The position numbers were made by a program, and so were the translations under genes. From Anaerococcus sp. Marseille-Q7828 (GTDB lineage: Bacteria; Bacillota; Clostridia; Tissierellales; Peptoniphilaceae): a stretch of 64,000 nt of DNA. The stretch is from assembly GCF_949769285.1 (NCBI RefSeq), contig NZ_OX458331.1:682001-746000 (forward strand). The letters are read 5' to 3'. Below, in pieces: positions 34,830-43,785 of this stretch (positions within the stretch are counted from its first letter, which is position 1; each line of letters starts with the position of its first letter). Under the pieces are notes generated by a model. That model saw nothing but the letters and a program-made list of their open reading frames with translations, ran no database searches and was not told the DNA's origin.

Positions 34830-34955
34830 AATATTCTCCTTTTTTGTCAGATGCTATTAGTATATCACAAAAGCTTACGATTTGCTCTTATCAAAAAAGA
34901 AATTTATATGGTATGATTATATTAGTTACACTTTTAGTTTTAGTAAGGAGTTTAC

Positions 34956-36947
34956 ATGTTTAATAAAAATGATGATAGAGCGGTAAGTGCTATACGCGCA
35001 CTTTCCATTGCACAAATTGAAAAAGCAAACAGTGGTCACCCTGGACTTCCTATGGGGGCAGCCCCAATGGCTTATGTTTTGTGGAACAAATTTTTGAAGG
35101 CCAACCCAAAGAATTCAGCATGGTTTGACCGAGACAGATTTGTCTTATCAGCTGGCCATGGATCAGCTATGCTTTATTCTATGCTTCACCTTGCAGGCTA
35201 TGATGTAAGTTTAGATGATCTCAAAGACTTTAGACAGCTTAATGCAAAAACGGCTGGCCACCCAGAACGTGGCCACATTGAAGGCGTTGAAGTTACAACA
35301 GGACCTCTAGGCCAAGGTATAGCTCAAGCTGTTGGTCTTGCAATTGCAGAAAAACACCTAGCAGCCCTATGCAACAAGGAAGATGCCCAAATCATCGACC
35401 ACTACACCTACGCACTTTGTGGAGATGGTGACCTTATGGAAGGTATCTCCTACGAAGCAATGAGCTTGGCAGGACACTTGAATCTTTCAAAATTAATACT
35501 TCTTTACGATTCAAATGATGTTTGCCTAGACGGAGCAACAAGCACATCTTTCTCAGACGATATGAAAAAACGTGCAGAAGCTCTACACTGGAACTACCTA
35601 CGTGTAGAAAATGGCAGAGATTTAGAAGAAATCTATAAGGCTATTGCTAGTGCCAAATCAAACACCAATGGACCAACAATTATTGAAATCAAAACAGTTA
35701 TTGGCTATGGTTCAGCAAATCAAGGAACAAACAAAGTCCACGGTGCTCCAATTGGTGAAGAAGACTTCATCAAAGCCAAAGAAATTTACGAGTGGGCAGA
35801 AGATGACTTTACAGTACCAGAAGACATCTACAAAACTTTTGCAGATGGCATAGAAAAAACGGGTTACGAAGCAAACCAAAAATGGGATGAATTACTAAAA
35901 AAATACCAAGAAAAATATCCAGAAGATTACAAAAATCTAATGGCTGGTATCAACAGAGAATTGCCAGAAAACTTCATTAATAGTGTCAAAAAATATACTG
36001 CAGATGACAAGGCCCTAGCAAGCCGTGCATCAAATGGCGAAATCATCCAAGACTTGGCAAAAATCACACCAAACTTCTGGGGTGGATCAGCTGACCTATT
36101 CTCATCAAACAAGACAAATATCAAAGATACAGTAGCCTTCACAGACAAAACACCAGAAGGACGCAATATTTGGTATGGAGTACGTGAATTTGCCATGGCA
36201 GCCATAGGCAATGGTATCATAGCTCACGGCGGAACTTGGCACCATGTTTCAACTTTTTTCGTATTTACCGATTATTTGAAACCAGCAATCAGACTATCAG
36301 CCCTATCAAAATTGCCACTAACCTACGTGATGACTCACGACTCTGTAGCAGTTGGTGAAGATGGTCCAACTCACCAACCAATCGAACAATTGGCGATGAT
36401 TAGATCAATACCAAACACCATCACACTAAGACCAGCGGATGGAAACGAGACAAGACTTGCTTGGAAGATAGCCCTTGAATCCAAAGAAAGACCAGTAGTA
36501 ATGGCTCTAACCCGCCAAAACCTTACAAACTTAAAAGAAACAGAAAACATAGAAGGCATCGAAAAAGGAGCCTACATCATAAGCGATTCTTCTGAAAAAC
36601 CAGAACTAATCCTAATAGCAACAGGCTCAGAAGTAGACCTTGCCCTAAAAGTAAAAGAAAAACTTGAAAGCGATGGCAAAAACATCAGAGTAGTATCAAT
36701 GCCAAGTATGGAACTATTCAGAGAACAAGATGATGCTTACAAAGAAGAAGTCTTACCAAAAGAAGCCAAAAAAGTATCCATAGAAATGGGATCAACCTTC
36801 GGCTGGGCAGAATGGACAGGAACTTGTGGCCTAAACATCGGCATAGACCGCTTTGGCATCTCAGGCAAAGGCGAAGAAGTAACAGCTGAATTTGGCTTTA
36901 CTCCAGAAAAAGTTACCGAAAGAATCAATCAAAAGTTTTTCAACTAA
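34956..36947 (+). CDS. tkt: Transketolase
   Basis: 663 aa, full length. The ThDP motif begins CGDGDLMEGISYEAMSLAGH (about 154-173); GHPGLPMGAAPMAYVLW near the start, the catalytic-Glu region GVREFAMAAIGNGI and THDSVAVGEDGPTHQPIEQL mark the pyrimidine domain. Interconverts pentose, triose and hexose phosphates, complementing the nearby FSA/transaldolase-like genes. AAGGAG precedes the ATG. Confidence 0.96.
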   Translation: MFNKNDDRAVSAIRALSIAQIEKANSGHPGLPMGAAPMAYVLWNKFLKANPKNSAWFDRDRFVLSAGHGSAMLYSMLHLAGYDVSLDDLKDFRQLNAKTAGHPERGHIEGVEVTTGPLGQGIAQAVGLAIAEKHLAALCNKEDAQIIDHYTYALCGDGDLMEGISYEAMSLAGHLNLSKLILLYDSNDVCLDGATSTSFSDDMKKRAEALHWNYLRVENGRDLEEIYKAIASAKSNTNGPTIIEIKTVIGYGSANQGTNKVHGAPIGEEDFIKAKEIYEWAEDDFTVPEDIYKTFADGIEKTGYEANQKWDELLKKYQEKYPEDYKNLMAGINRELPENFINSVKKYTADDKALASRASNGEIIQDLAKITPNFWGGSADLFSSNKTNIKDTVAFTDKTPEGRNIWYGVREFAMAAIGNGIIAHGGTWHHVSTFFVFTDYLKPAIRLSALSKLPLTYVMTHDSVAVGEDGPTHQPIEQLAMIRSIPNTITLRPADGNETRLAWKIALESKERPVVMALTRQNLTNLKETENIEGIEKGAYIISDSSEKPELILIATGSEVDLALKVKEKLESDGKNIRVVSMPSMELFREQDDAYKEEVLPKEAKKVSIEMGSTFGWAEWTGTCGLNIGIDRFGISGKGEEVTAEFGFTPEKVTERINQKFFN

Positions 36948-36964
36948 AAGTAAAAGAACTGTCT

Positions 36965-36996
36965 CACCTCCAAGTTAAAACTGGAGGTGTTTTTTC
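36965..36996 (+). terminator. Intrinsic terminator after tkt
   Basis: CACCTCCA (36965-36972) pairs with TGGAGGTG (36982-36989), followed by seven T. Confidence 0.9.
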
Positions 36997-37054
36997 TTGG
37001 TGATTAAAAGTTATGGTATGGTAATTGTGTAAGAGTTAGTAGAAATGAGGAATT

Positions 37055-37615
37055 ATGAAAGAGAAAAACAAATTATGGGAATTATTCAAATCTACCCTCT
37101 ACCTTTCAGCTTTCACTTTTGGTGGGGGTTATGTTATTTTGTCTCTTATGAAAGAAATATTTGTAGAAAAATTGGGCTGGATTTCCAAAGATGATATGCT
37201 GGATATGACAGCTATTGCCCAATCTGCGCCTGGCGCTGTTGCTGTAAATGCGGCGGTTGTCGTGGGCTATGAGACCTTGGGTTTAGCAGGTATGTTTGTG
37301 GCAATTCTTGGTACTATTATTCCACCTCTTATAATAATAAGTTTGATTTCACTGGCCTACCAAGCTTTTATTACTAATAAATATATAGCACTTTTCCTTA
37401 AGGGTATGCAGGCAGGGGTTGGAGCCTTGATTATCAAGGTTGTAATCGACATGGGCCGTGATCTTCTAAAGGAAAAATCTCCCCTTGTTATAGGAATTAT
37501 GCTGATTAGTTTTATCTTGGGATATTTCTTTGATGTAAATGTCATTTATATTATAGCAAGTCTTATAGTAATTGGGGCAATTTATACTCTAGCAAGGAGG
37601 AATCATGCTGCTTAA
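37055..37615 (+). CDS. Chromate transporter family protein, first half
   Basis: 186 aa, five to six membrane segments. FTFGGGYVILSLMKEIFVEKLGWISKDDMLDM and the SAPGAVAVNAAVVVGYETLG repeat are the CHR-domain signature. Single-domain (short-chain) members work as pairs of adjacent genes, and its partner overlaps by 11 bases. Annotated as anion (chromate/sulfate) transport by homology; the natural substrate in anaerobes is uncertain. Confidence 0.88.
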   Translation: MKEKNKLWELFKSTLYLSAFTFGGGYVILSLMKEIFVEKLGWISKDDMLDMTAIAQSAPGAVAVNAAVVVGYETLGLAGMFVAILGTIIPPLIIISLISLAYQAFITNKYIALFLKGMQAGVGALIIKVVIDMGRDLLKEKSPLVIGIMLISFILGYFFDVNVIYIIASLIVIGAIYTLARRNHAA

Positions 37616-38162
37616 ATTATTTATAAGCTTTTTAAAGATTGGTCTCTTCTCTTTTGGTGGTGGATATGCAGCCTTGCCTGTAATCCAAGAAGAAGTGGTT
37701 GAGTTAAATAGCTGGCTTAGCCTTGGTGAATTCAACGACTTGATTACAATTAGTCAGATGACTCCAGGACCTATTGCTATAAATTCGGCTACCTTTGTAG
37801 GTACTAGGATTGCTGGTTTTCCAGGGGCTTTGGCTGCGACTTTTGGCTGTGTATTGCCGTCTGCTATAATTGTAGGGACGATCTCATATTTTTATAAGAA
37901 ATATAAAAACATCGATGTGATGTCAAATATTTTATACTTTTTGAGACCTGCCATCGTTTCTATGATCCTTATAGCAGGTGTGCAAATACTTAAGACGGCA
38001 TTTTTTGGAGAAGAGCTTGTAGGATTTGCAAATATGGATTATTTGATGCTAGGGATTTTCATCCTTGCTTTTGCCCTCATGCTAAAGACAAAGATAGATC
38101 CAATCAAGCTAATGCTAGCTAGTGGAGGACTGTATCTTTTGATAGCAATATTAATTTTTTAG
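37605..38162 (+). CDS. Chromate transporter family protein, second half
   Basis: 185 aa, partner of the preceding protein. It has the matching motifs FSFGGGYAALPVIQEEVVELNSWLSLGEFNDLI and MTPGPIAINSATFVGTRIAG, and about five membrane segments. Overlap with the first half favours coupled translation and a heterodimer. AGGAGG precedes the ATG. Confidence 0.88.
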   Translation: MLLKLFISFLKIGLFSFGGGYAALPVIQEEVVELNSWLSLGEFNDLITISQMTPGPIAINSATFVGTRIAGFPGALAATFGCVLPSAIIVGTISYFYKKYKNIDVMSNILYFLRPAIVSMILIAGVQILKTAFFGEELVGFANMDYLMLGIFILAFALMLKTKIDPIKLMLASGGLYLLIAILIF

Positions 38163-38174
38163 AAATGGAAGAAA

Positions 38175-39092
38175 ATGTTAAAAAATAAGAAAATAGCTAT
38201 AATAGCAACCCTCATAGCCATGCTTTTGTGGGGGTCGGCTATTCCGACAATAAAGACAACTTACCTTGAACTTGGAGTTGGTAGAGCAGATACTGGAGCT
38301 CAACTTTTCATTGCAGGAATAAGATTTTTCCTGGCTGGAGTATTGGGCTTTGTTTATTTGAAAGCTTTTAATAAAGAAAAAATAGTAAAAGAGGACATAA
38401 GCTATAAGTATATTTTGGTTCTTTCTCTAACCCAGACCTTTGTCCAATACCTCATATATTATATAGCCCTATCCAACACAGCTGGGGTCAAGGCGGCAAT
38501 CATCCAATCAACCAACGCCTTTATGGTAGTTTTGATTTCTTTGGTGATTCTGCCTACAGAAAAAGTTCACCCCAAAACTATCTTTGCCATAGTCCTTGGA
38601 ACTTTGGGAATAATCGTAGTAAATGGTGGCATATCCGGAATGAGTACAAATTTCAATCCTAGAGGTGAGGGGCTAATCCTCCTATCAACATTTTTCAATG
38701 CCTTATCATCAGTATATGTAAGGAAAAATGGCAAGAATCAAAATGAGTACTTGGTTACGGCAAGCCAATTTATCATAGGATCTATTCCCCTAATAATTAT
38801 AGGCAAAATCCTTTATCCTCTAGGCTTGGACTTCACTCCTAAAGCAGTTCTCTTATTACTATATGGAGCCTTCATCTCAGCGACTGCATATGTGATTTGG
38901 AATACAGTTCTAAAATATCACTCTGCGAATGAAATGGGCATGTACAAACTATTTATCCCAATCTTTGGATCAATACTTTCAGTAATAATACTTGGCGAAT
39001 CTTTTACAAGGAATTTGTTTGTGGGATTAGTATTAGTAATACTTGGGTCCTTGGTCTTGAATGTGGACATTAGGAAATATAGAAAGAATTAA
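38175..39092 (+). CDS. EamA/DMT-family transporter
   Basis: 305 aa with about ten membrane helices in two EamA repeats (about 8-145 and 158-298). MLLWGSAIPTIKTTYLELG, IYYIALSNTAGVKAAIIQSTNAFMVVLISL and the second-repeat PIFGSILSVIILGESFTRNLFVGLVLVILGSLVLN are typical. Probably exports amino acids or other small metabolites; substrate unknown. 13 bases after the chromate pair, so possibly in the same operon. Confidence 0.85.
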   Translation: MLKNKKIAIIATLIAMLLWGSAIPTIKTTYLELGVGRADTGAQLFIAGIRFFLAGVLGFVYLKAFNKEKIVKEDISYKYILVLSLTQTFVQYLIYYIALSNTAGVKAAIIQSTNAFMVVLISLVILPTEKVHPKTIFAIVLGTLGIIVVNGGISGMSTNFNPRGEGLILLSTFFNALSSVYVRKNGKNQNEYLVTASQFIIGSIPLIIIGKILYPLGLDFTPKAVLLLLYGAFISATAYVIWNTVLKYHSANEMGMYKLFIPIFGSILSVIILGESFTRNLFVGLVLVILGSLVLNVDIRKYRKN

Positions 39093-39130
39093 AAAATGTT
39101 GCAGGCTTAGAAAGTTCTGCAACATTTTTT
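39091..39130. terminator. Bidirectional terminator, EamA / PFK
   Basis: AAAAAATGTTGCAG (39091-39104) is the exact reverse complement of CTGCAACATTTTTT (39117-39130): A and T tails on both strands, so it ends transcription from both sides. Confidence 0.92.
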
Positions 39131-39131
39131 A

Positions 39132-40352
39132 TTATAGTATAAAATCATCGAGTTTTACAAAAACTGGTAATCCGTGTTCATATTTTTGATTGACTTCACC
39201 TTCTATTAATGGCAAGGCGTAGTTCACTATTTTTTCCTGAAGGGTATTTTTATCCTTGATCCATTCTTCTGGAATCTTCTTTTCTAAATTTGCTATTTTT
39301 TCTGGACTAACTTCTGTGTATGTGACCTTGTATTGGTCAGCATCTTCTCTTACAAGTATTGGAATGAGATTTGTTTTATTTTTTGAAAGCTTTGCTGCCT
39401 TGTAGCCAAGTTCGTAGGCCTCTTTTGCATCGGTTTTACTTATTGTGGTATTTGTTCGTTGAAGAAGTGATAGCTCTACTGAACGAGATTTGATTTCTAG
39501 TTCATTTCTTATGATATCGGCAAGTCTTTCACCAACACCTGCTACGATTTTGTGGTTAAAACCATCATCGGTATTTGAGAACATAGGCTTATCGAGAAGT
39601 CTTTCCCTATCCCTGAAGCCTTCTGCAAGAGCAACTATGAGGTTATTTTCATTTTCTAGGGCCTTTTTGATTTCTTCTATGACTTCATCCAAAGATTTAT
39701 TATCTTCTGGAAGATACAATAGGTTGACAACATCTTTTCCTGCTTGGTGGTTGGATAGAAGAGATGAAGCTGCAAGCCAACCAGCATTTCTTCCCATAAT
39801 CTCCACAAAGGTTACTGATTTGAGATTATAGATATCTACATCAGTCCTCAAAGTAAGGAGACTATGGTTGATGAACTTGGCAGCAGATCCAAAGCCAGGG
39901 GAGTGGTCCATTTGGCATAGGTCATTGTCTATAGTCTTTGGACAACCAATCACATTTATGCCAGAAATATTGTGACAGTCCATGTAGGAATTTAGCTTCA
40001 TAACGGTATCCATAGAGTCGTTGCCACCTATGTAAACCAGGCTTGTTATTTCAAGTTCTTCTAGGGTTTGGAAGATTTGTTTGTAATTCTCATCGTCCAT
40101 ATCATCTGAAAGCTTGAACCTACAAGAACCAAGGATTGATGAAGGGCGAGCCAAAAGTTTTTCGCTTATTTTATTTCTTATAAAGTTATCCTTATCAACT
40201 TCCCTGTAATTTCCTGAAATAATACCTTCGATTCCATTTAAGGAAAGGTAGATATGGTCAAAATTATTTTCGATAAAGGCAGAAATGGCTCCAGCAAGGG
40301 ATGAATTTATAACGCTTGTTGGTCCACCGGATTGGGCAATTATGGCATTCAT
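39132..40352 (-). CDS. pfp: PPi-dependent 6-phosphofructokinase
   Basis: 406 aa. AQSGGPTSVINSSL at the start, YIGGNDSMDTVMKL (about 107-120) and GCPKTIDNDL (about 135-144) place it with diphosphate-fructose-6-phosphate 1-phosphotransferases: the GGND and PKTIDND forms replace the GGDGS and TIDND context of ATP enzymes. MGRNAGWLAAS is the substrate motif. Allows reversible glycolytic or gluconeogenic flux using PPi. Its ATG overlaps the stop of the HAD gene, so the two are co-transcribed. Confidence 0.9.
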   Translation of the reverse strand: MNAIIAQSGGPTSVINSSLAGAISAFIENNFDHIYLSLNGIEGIISGNYREVDKDNFIRNKISEKLLARPSSILGSCRFKLSDDMDDENYKQIFQTLEELEITSLVYIGGNDSMDTVMKLNSYMDCHNISGINVIGCPKTIDNDLCQMDHSPGFGSAAKFINHSLLTLRTDVDIYNLKSVTFVEIMGRNAGWLAASSLLSNHQAGKDVVNLLYLPEDNKSLDEVIEEIKKALENENNLIVALAEGFRDRERLLDKPMFSNTDDGFNHKIVAGVGERLADIIRNELEIKSRSVELSLLQRTNTTISKTDAKEAYELGYKAAKLSKNKTNLIPILVREDADQYKVTYTEVSPEKIANLEKKIPEEWIKDKNTLQEKIVNYALPLIEGEVNQKYEHGLPVFVKLDDFIL

Positions 40353-41173
40353 TAATTTTCCTCTTTCTTTAAGACAAATTTTTCTAAGTAATCAGCTATT
40401 CCATCTTCATCATTTGACAAGGTCACATAATCAGCTACTGCAAGCATGGCTTTTGAACCGTTTGCCATGACAACTCCAGTTCCTGCAGCTTCAATCATGG
40501 ACAAATCATTGTCCTCATCACCGAAGGCTATAACATCTTCCATAGCAATGTCGTAGTATTTGGCAATTTCCTTTAGACTCTCGCCCTTGCTGACTCCCTT
40601 TGGCATAACTTCATAATAGTATGGAGTAGACTTTACAAGGGTGAATTTGTCAGAAAATTTATTGTGGATTTTATTTAGTGGTTCAGTGATTTTGTCAGGA
40701 TGGCAGGCAAATAAAATATTATTTGGCTCGAAATCTACATTATAGCTAAGGTCTGGATCAAAGATTAATTCCATATCGTTCTTGCTTTGAGTATCTTCCA
40801 AGCGGTAGGTATCCATGGAATTGGTGTAACATTTGCCCTCATAGTATATGGTGTAATTCATATCATCAAGGTCTTCAGAAAATTCTAAAAGCTCTTTCAT
40901 ATCATCTAGGTCCAAAGTATGATTTATGATAATTTTCATACTTTCATAATTTGTGATTCTAGCGCCATTGTAGTTTGAAAGCAAACCGTCGTATTCATCT
41001 AATTTAAGTATTTTTGCATATTGAAAAACACCCTTTGGGTCCCTGCCGGAAGCAATAACTACTATATTTCCTTCTTTGAGAGCGTCTTCCAGAGCTTTTT
41101 TAGTTCTATCTGTAATCTCTCCTTGGCTATTTAGAAGCGTTCCGTCAATGTCAAGTGCAATAATTTTTGCCAT
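40352..41173 (-). CDS. Cof-type HAD sugar-phosphate phosphatase
   Basis: 273 aa. HAD motif I IALDIDGTLLNS (nucleophile Asp8), motif II VIASGRDP, motif III Lys in SKGESLK (about 205) and motif IV FGDEDNDLSM are present, with a type IIB cap between about 85 and 195. These cytoplasmic enzymes dephosphorylate sugar phosphates or flavin/PLP compounds; specificity is not readable. GGAGG precedes the ATG. Confidence 0.9.
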   Translation of the reverse strand: MAKIIALDIDGTLLNSQGEITDRTKKALEDALKEGNIVVIASGRDPKGVFQYAKILKLDEYDGLLSNYNGARITNYESMKIIINHTLDLDDMKELLEFSEDLDDMNYTIYYEGKCYTNSMDTYRLEDTQSKNDMELIFDPDLSYNVDFEPNNILFACHPDKITEPLNKIHNKFSDKFTLVKSTPYYYEVMPKGVSKGESLKEIAKYYDIAMEDVIAFGDEDNDLSMIEAAGTGVVMANGSKAMLAVADYVTLSNDEDGIADYLEKFVLKKEEN

Positions 41174-41244
41174 AATCCCTCCTTTTATCTTTCAATAGAT
41201 AATATACAAAAAATTAGTAGATTTTCAAATATCTATAAAATTGT

Positions 41245-41293
41245 AAAGTTTTAGTAAAACTTTGGTAAAATTTATAAAGTGGAAACGTTATAC
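41245..41293 (+). promoter_or_regulatory. Control region of the 41-63 kb glycan locus
   Basis: TTAGTA (41251-41256), 16 bases, TATAAA (41273-41278) form a plausible promoter. A perfect 19-bp palindrome, AAAGTTTTAGTAAAACTTT (41245-41263), overlaps the -35. TGGAAACGTTATAC (41280-41293) at the presumed start resembles a CcpA site except at its last two bases. The rest of the gap 41174-41429 shows no gene. Confidence 0.45.
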
Positions 41294-41429
41294 CCACCTT
41301 ATAAACTTGGCAAGTGGAAAATAATGGGTGGAACTTTTTATTCTTATATATTATAATCAAGTTTAGAAAAATACCTAAAATTTGCAAACTAAGAGCTAAA
41401 GATACTGTATTTTGAAAGGTGGTCTTATA

Positions 41430-42092
41430 GTGCTTGCACAAAGATTTAAAAGACGAGTTAAAGTCAGCGTATTTATTGAAAGATTATATTATTTTATGGC
41501 AATATCAATCATGCACCTTATAAGCCTTGTTATTGGTTTGTTTTTCCTAAGCCATATAGGGTCTTTGGAAACATCCTACCAAGTGATAGATAAGATGTAC
41601 CAAGCTACATACAGGGAAAAAGTAAGGATTTTCAAAACGTATCTTTCTAATTTCAAAGTTAATTTTAAAAAGACCTATCTTCGCTCTATAGGTACGACTG
41701 CCCTTATTTTTATTGGATTTGTCGATCTTATATATTTTTATATGATTGACACACCTATCCATACTGGTGCTTTTTACATCGGTATTATTTTATATTTTAT
41801 TTATATTCACACACTACTACTGTCTTCATTTTTGGATACCAAGTATGATTTGTCCAAAAAAGAACTTATTAAAAATTCTGTTTCAATAATTATTGTAAAT
41901 ATTGTAGATTTTCTATTAATGACTATAGTTATAGGCATTATTGGCTATGCCCTATATAAATTTGCCTTTATCCTTATTTTGATATTATTTCCAGGCATAG
42001 TTTTGGAATTTACCTACTACTATTACAAGAATATTTTAGCTAAGAGATCCATTACAAATATGATTTTTAACGTAGAAAGAAGGTCAGAATAA
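41430..42092 (+). CDS. DUF624 (YesL-like) membrane protein
   Basis: 220 aa from a GTG at 41430, preceded by AAAGGTGG; a TTG frame start at 41412 would run through that site. Four to five hydrophobic segments (about 20-45, 85-105, 115-135, 150-175, 180-195) with a basic N-terminus and C-terminus. The layout resembles YesL/DUF624 proteins, which sit next to oligosaccharide ABC importers of the LplB/YtcP type such as the one further down this locus. Function unknown. Confidence 0.6.
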   Translation: MLAQRFKRRVKVSVFIERLYYFMAISIMHLISLVIGLFFLSHIGSLETSYQVIDKMYQATYREKVRIFKTYLSNFKVNFKKTYLRSIGTTALIFIGFVDLIYFYMIDTPIHTGAFYIGIILYFIYIHTLLLSSFLDTKYDLSKKELIKNSVSIIIVNIVDFLLMTIVIGIIGYALYKFAFILILILFPGIVLEFTYYYYKNILAKRSITNMIFNVERRSE

Positions 42093-42093
42093 T

Positions 42094-43785
42094 ATGACTA
42101 ACTATATTGAAAATGACAATTTGCTATTCTTTGAAGGAAACTTTGGCAAGCATTATTTGAAAAGAGACTTCTATAAGTACAAAGAAAAAGATTTTGACTT
42201 TGAAGATAGGAAGAAATTCCTTTACAAAAACGACTATTACATGGGCCAATATGTAGTACTAAACAAGTCAACTACTCCTATTGCTATTGAAATAGAAGTA
42301 AGCGATTTGATCTGTGGGTCAAATACTATAAAAAAGGAAGATATAGAGATTAGATTTACCAAGGATACCCTATGTTCTATAGGCGTTGGCTATGAGTGGG
42401 GAGTTTTGCCAGATTTTCCAAAGGAAAATATCCCAGATATATTGGACTATACTAAGAAAACAGACCTTGAAGAAAATAACTTGCGAGGATTTTACATCTT
42501 TATAAAATCAGATGCTAAAGCAGGAATTTATAAGGGCGACATAAGTATTAAAGGAACTAATCTTATTCTTCCAATAGAAGTTGAAGTAATAGACCTAGAA
42601 GCCTATAAAAATGACTTCGCCATCAATCTCTGGCAGTATCCTTTTACAGTGGCTAGGTACTATGGCATATCCGATGATGAACTTTTTAAAGAAAAGCATC
42701 TAGACATATTAAGAGAACACCTAAGAGTTTATAAATCTATTGGTGGTAACTCCATCACTACGACCATTGTAGATGACCCTTGGTACCAGCAGACTTATGA
42801 CAAATATCCATCCATGGTAAGAGAAATCACCAAAGACGGGGAAGTTACTTATAACTTCACCTACTTTGATACTTACGTAGACTTGGCCCTTGAGGAGGGC
42901 ATAGATGAGCAAATCATGGCCTTTTCCTTGGCTGATTGGTATGAAAATGATAGAAAAGATGAGGGCTTGGTTTTAGGGCTCAAGCCAGGAAGTAAAGAAT
43001 GGGAGGAATATTGGGATTCTTTCTTGGATATCTTCATAGACCATTTGGATTCTAAGGGATACTTTGACATCACCTATATAGCAGTAGATGAGAGAAGCCC
43101 AGACATATTAGAAGCTGTTCTAAAAGTTTTATCCAAACATAAAAACAAGGACGGCAAGACTCTAAAAATCGCCAGTCAATTGGGATATAAGAAAGGCTAT
43201 GTAGATATATACGATAGGCTTGATGACATATCCTTTGGCTTTGTAGATATTAACTATGAAAATAAGGATTATATAGACAAACGTGGGGACAAGCTTACGA
43301 CAATCTATACTTGCACAGGTATGTATCCAAATTCTTTTGCCAGATCTATGCCAATTGAAAGTGATTGGACTATTCTTTATGCAAATTCTATAAATGCAAA
43401 TGGATATCTGAGATGGGCCCTCGATGCTTGGGTCAAAGAACCCCTAGAAGATACCAGCCATTGGTGGTGGGAAGCAGGAGATACATTTTTGATCTATCCT
43501 GCAGAAAAAGATGCAAAAGTCAAAAAACCACGCACATCACCAAGATTTGAACACCTAAGATATGCAAGGTCCATGGTAGGAAAAATCAACTACCTAGTAG
43601 AAAACTTGAATGAAGATTACAAAAATGAATTTATTTCAAAAGTAAAAGCTATGAATCCAAAAGCCTATATCACTACTTCTATGGGGACAAAAGAAGCTGA
43701 CGAAAAAGTCAGAGATGACCTATACGATGAAGTCATAAATATTTACAATACTATTTATGAATATAGCAAGAAATTAGAACAATGA
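42094..43785 (+). CDS. DUF4091 protein, putative glycoside hydrolase
   Basis: 563 aa. The C-terminal part carries LRWALDAWVKEPLEDTSHWWWEAGDTFLIYPA (about 430-470), the hallmark of DUF4091, a barrel domain suspected to be a glycosidase. The N-terminal region (about 1-170) looks like a beta-sandwich, and the centre (IAVDERSPDIL, about 328) may hold the active-site acids. No signal peptide. Starts one base after the DUF624-like gene and overlaps the regulator by 4 bases. Activity undetermined. Confidence 0.75.
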   Translation: MTNYIENDNLLFFEGNFGKHYLKRDFYKYKEKDFDFEDRKKFLYKNDYYMGQYVVLNKSTTPIAIEIEVSDLICGSNTIKKEDIEIRFTKDTLCSIGVGYEWGVLPDFPKENIPDILDYTKKTDLEENNLRGFYIFIKSDAKAGIYKGDISIKGTNLILPIEVEVIDLEAYKNDFAINLWQYPFTVARYYGISDDELFKEKHLDILREHLRVYKSIGGNSITTTIVDDPWYQQTYDKYPSMVREITKDGEVTYNFTYFDTYVDLALEEGIDEQIMAFSLADWYENDRKDEGLVLGLKPGSKEWEEYWDSFLDIFIDHLDSKGYFDITYIAVDERSPDILEAVLKVLSKHKNKDGKTLKIASQLGYKKGYVDIYDRLDDISFGFVDINYENKDYIDKRGDKLTTIYTCTGMYPNSFARSMPIESDWTILYANSINANGYLRWALDAWVKEPLEDTSHWWWEAGDTFLIYPAEKDAKVKKPRTSPRFEHLRYARSMVGKINYLVENLNEDYKNEFISKVKAMNPKAYITTSMGTKEADEKVRDDLYDEVINIYNTIYEYSKKLEQ

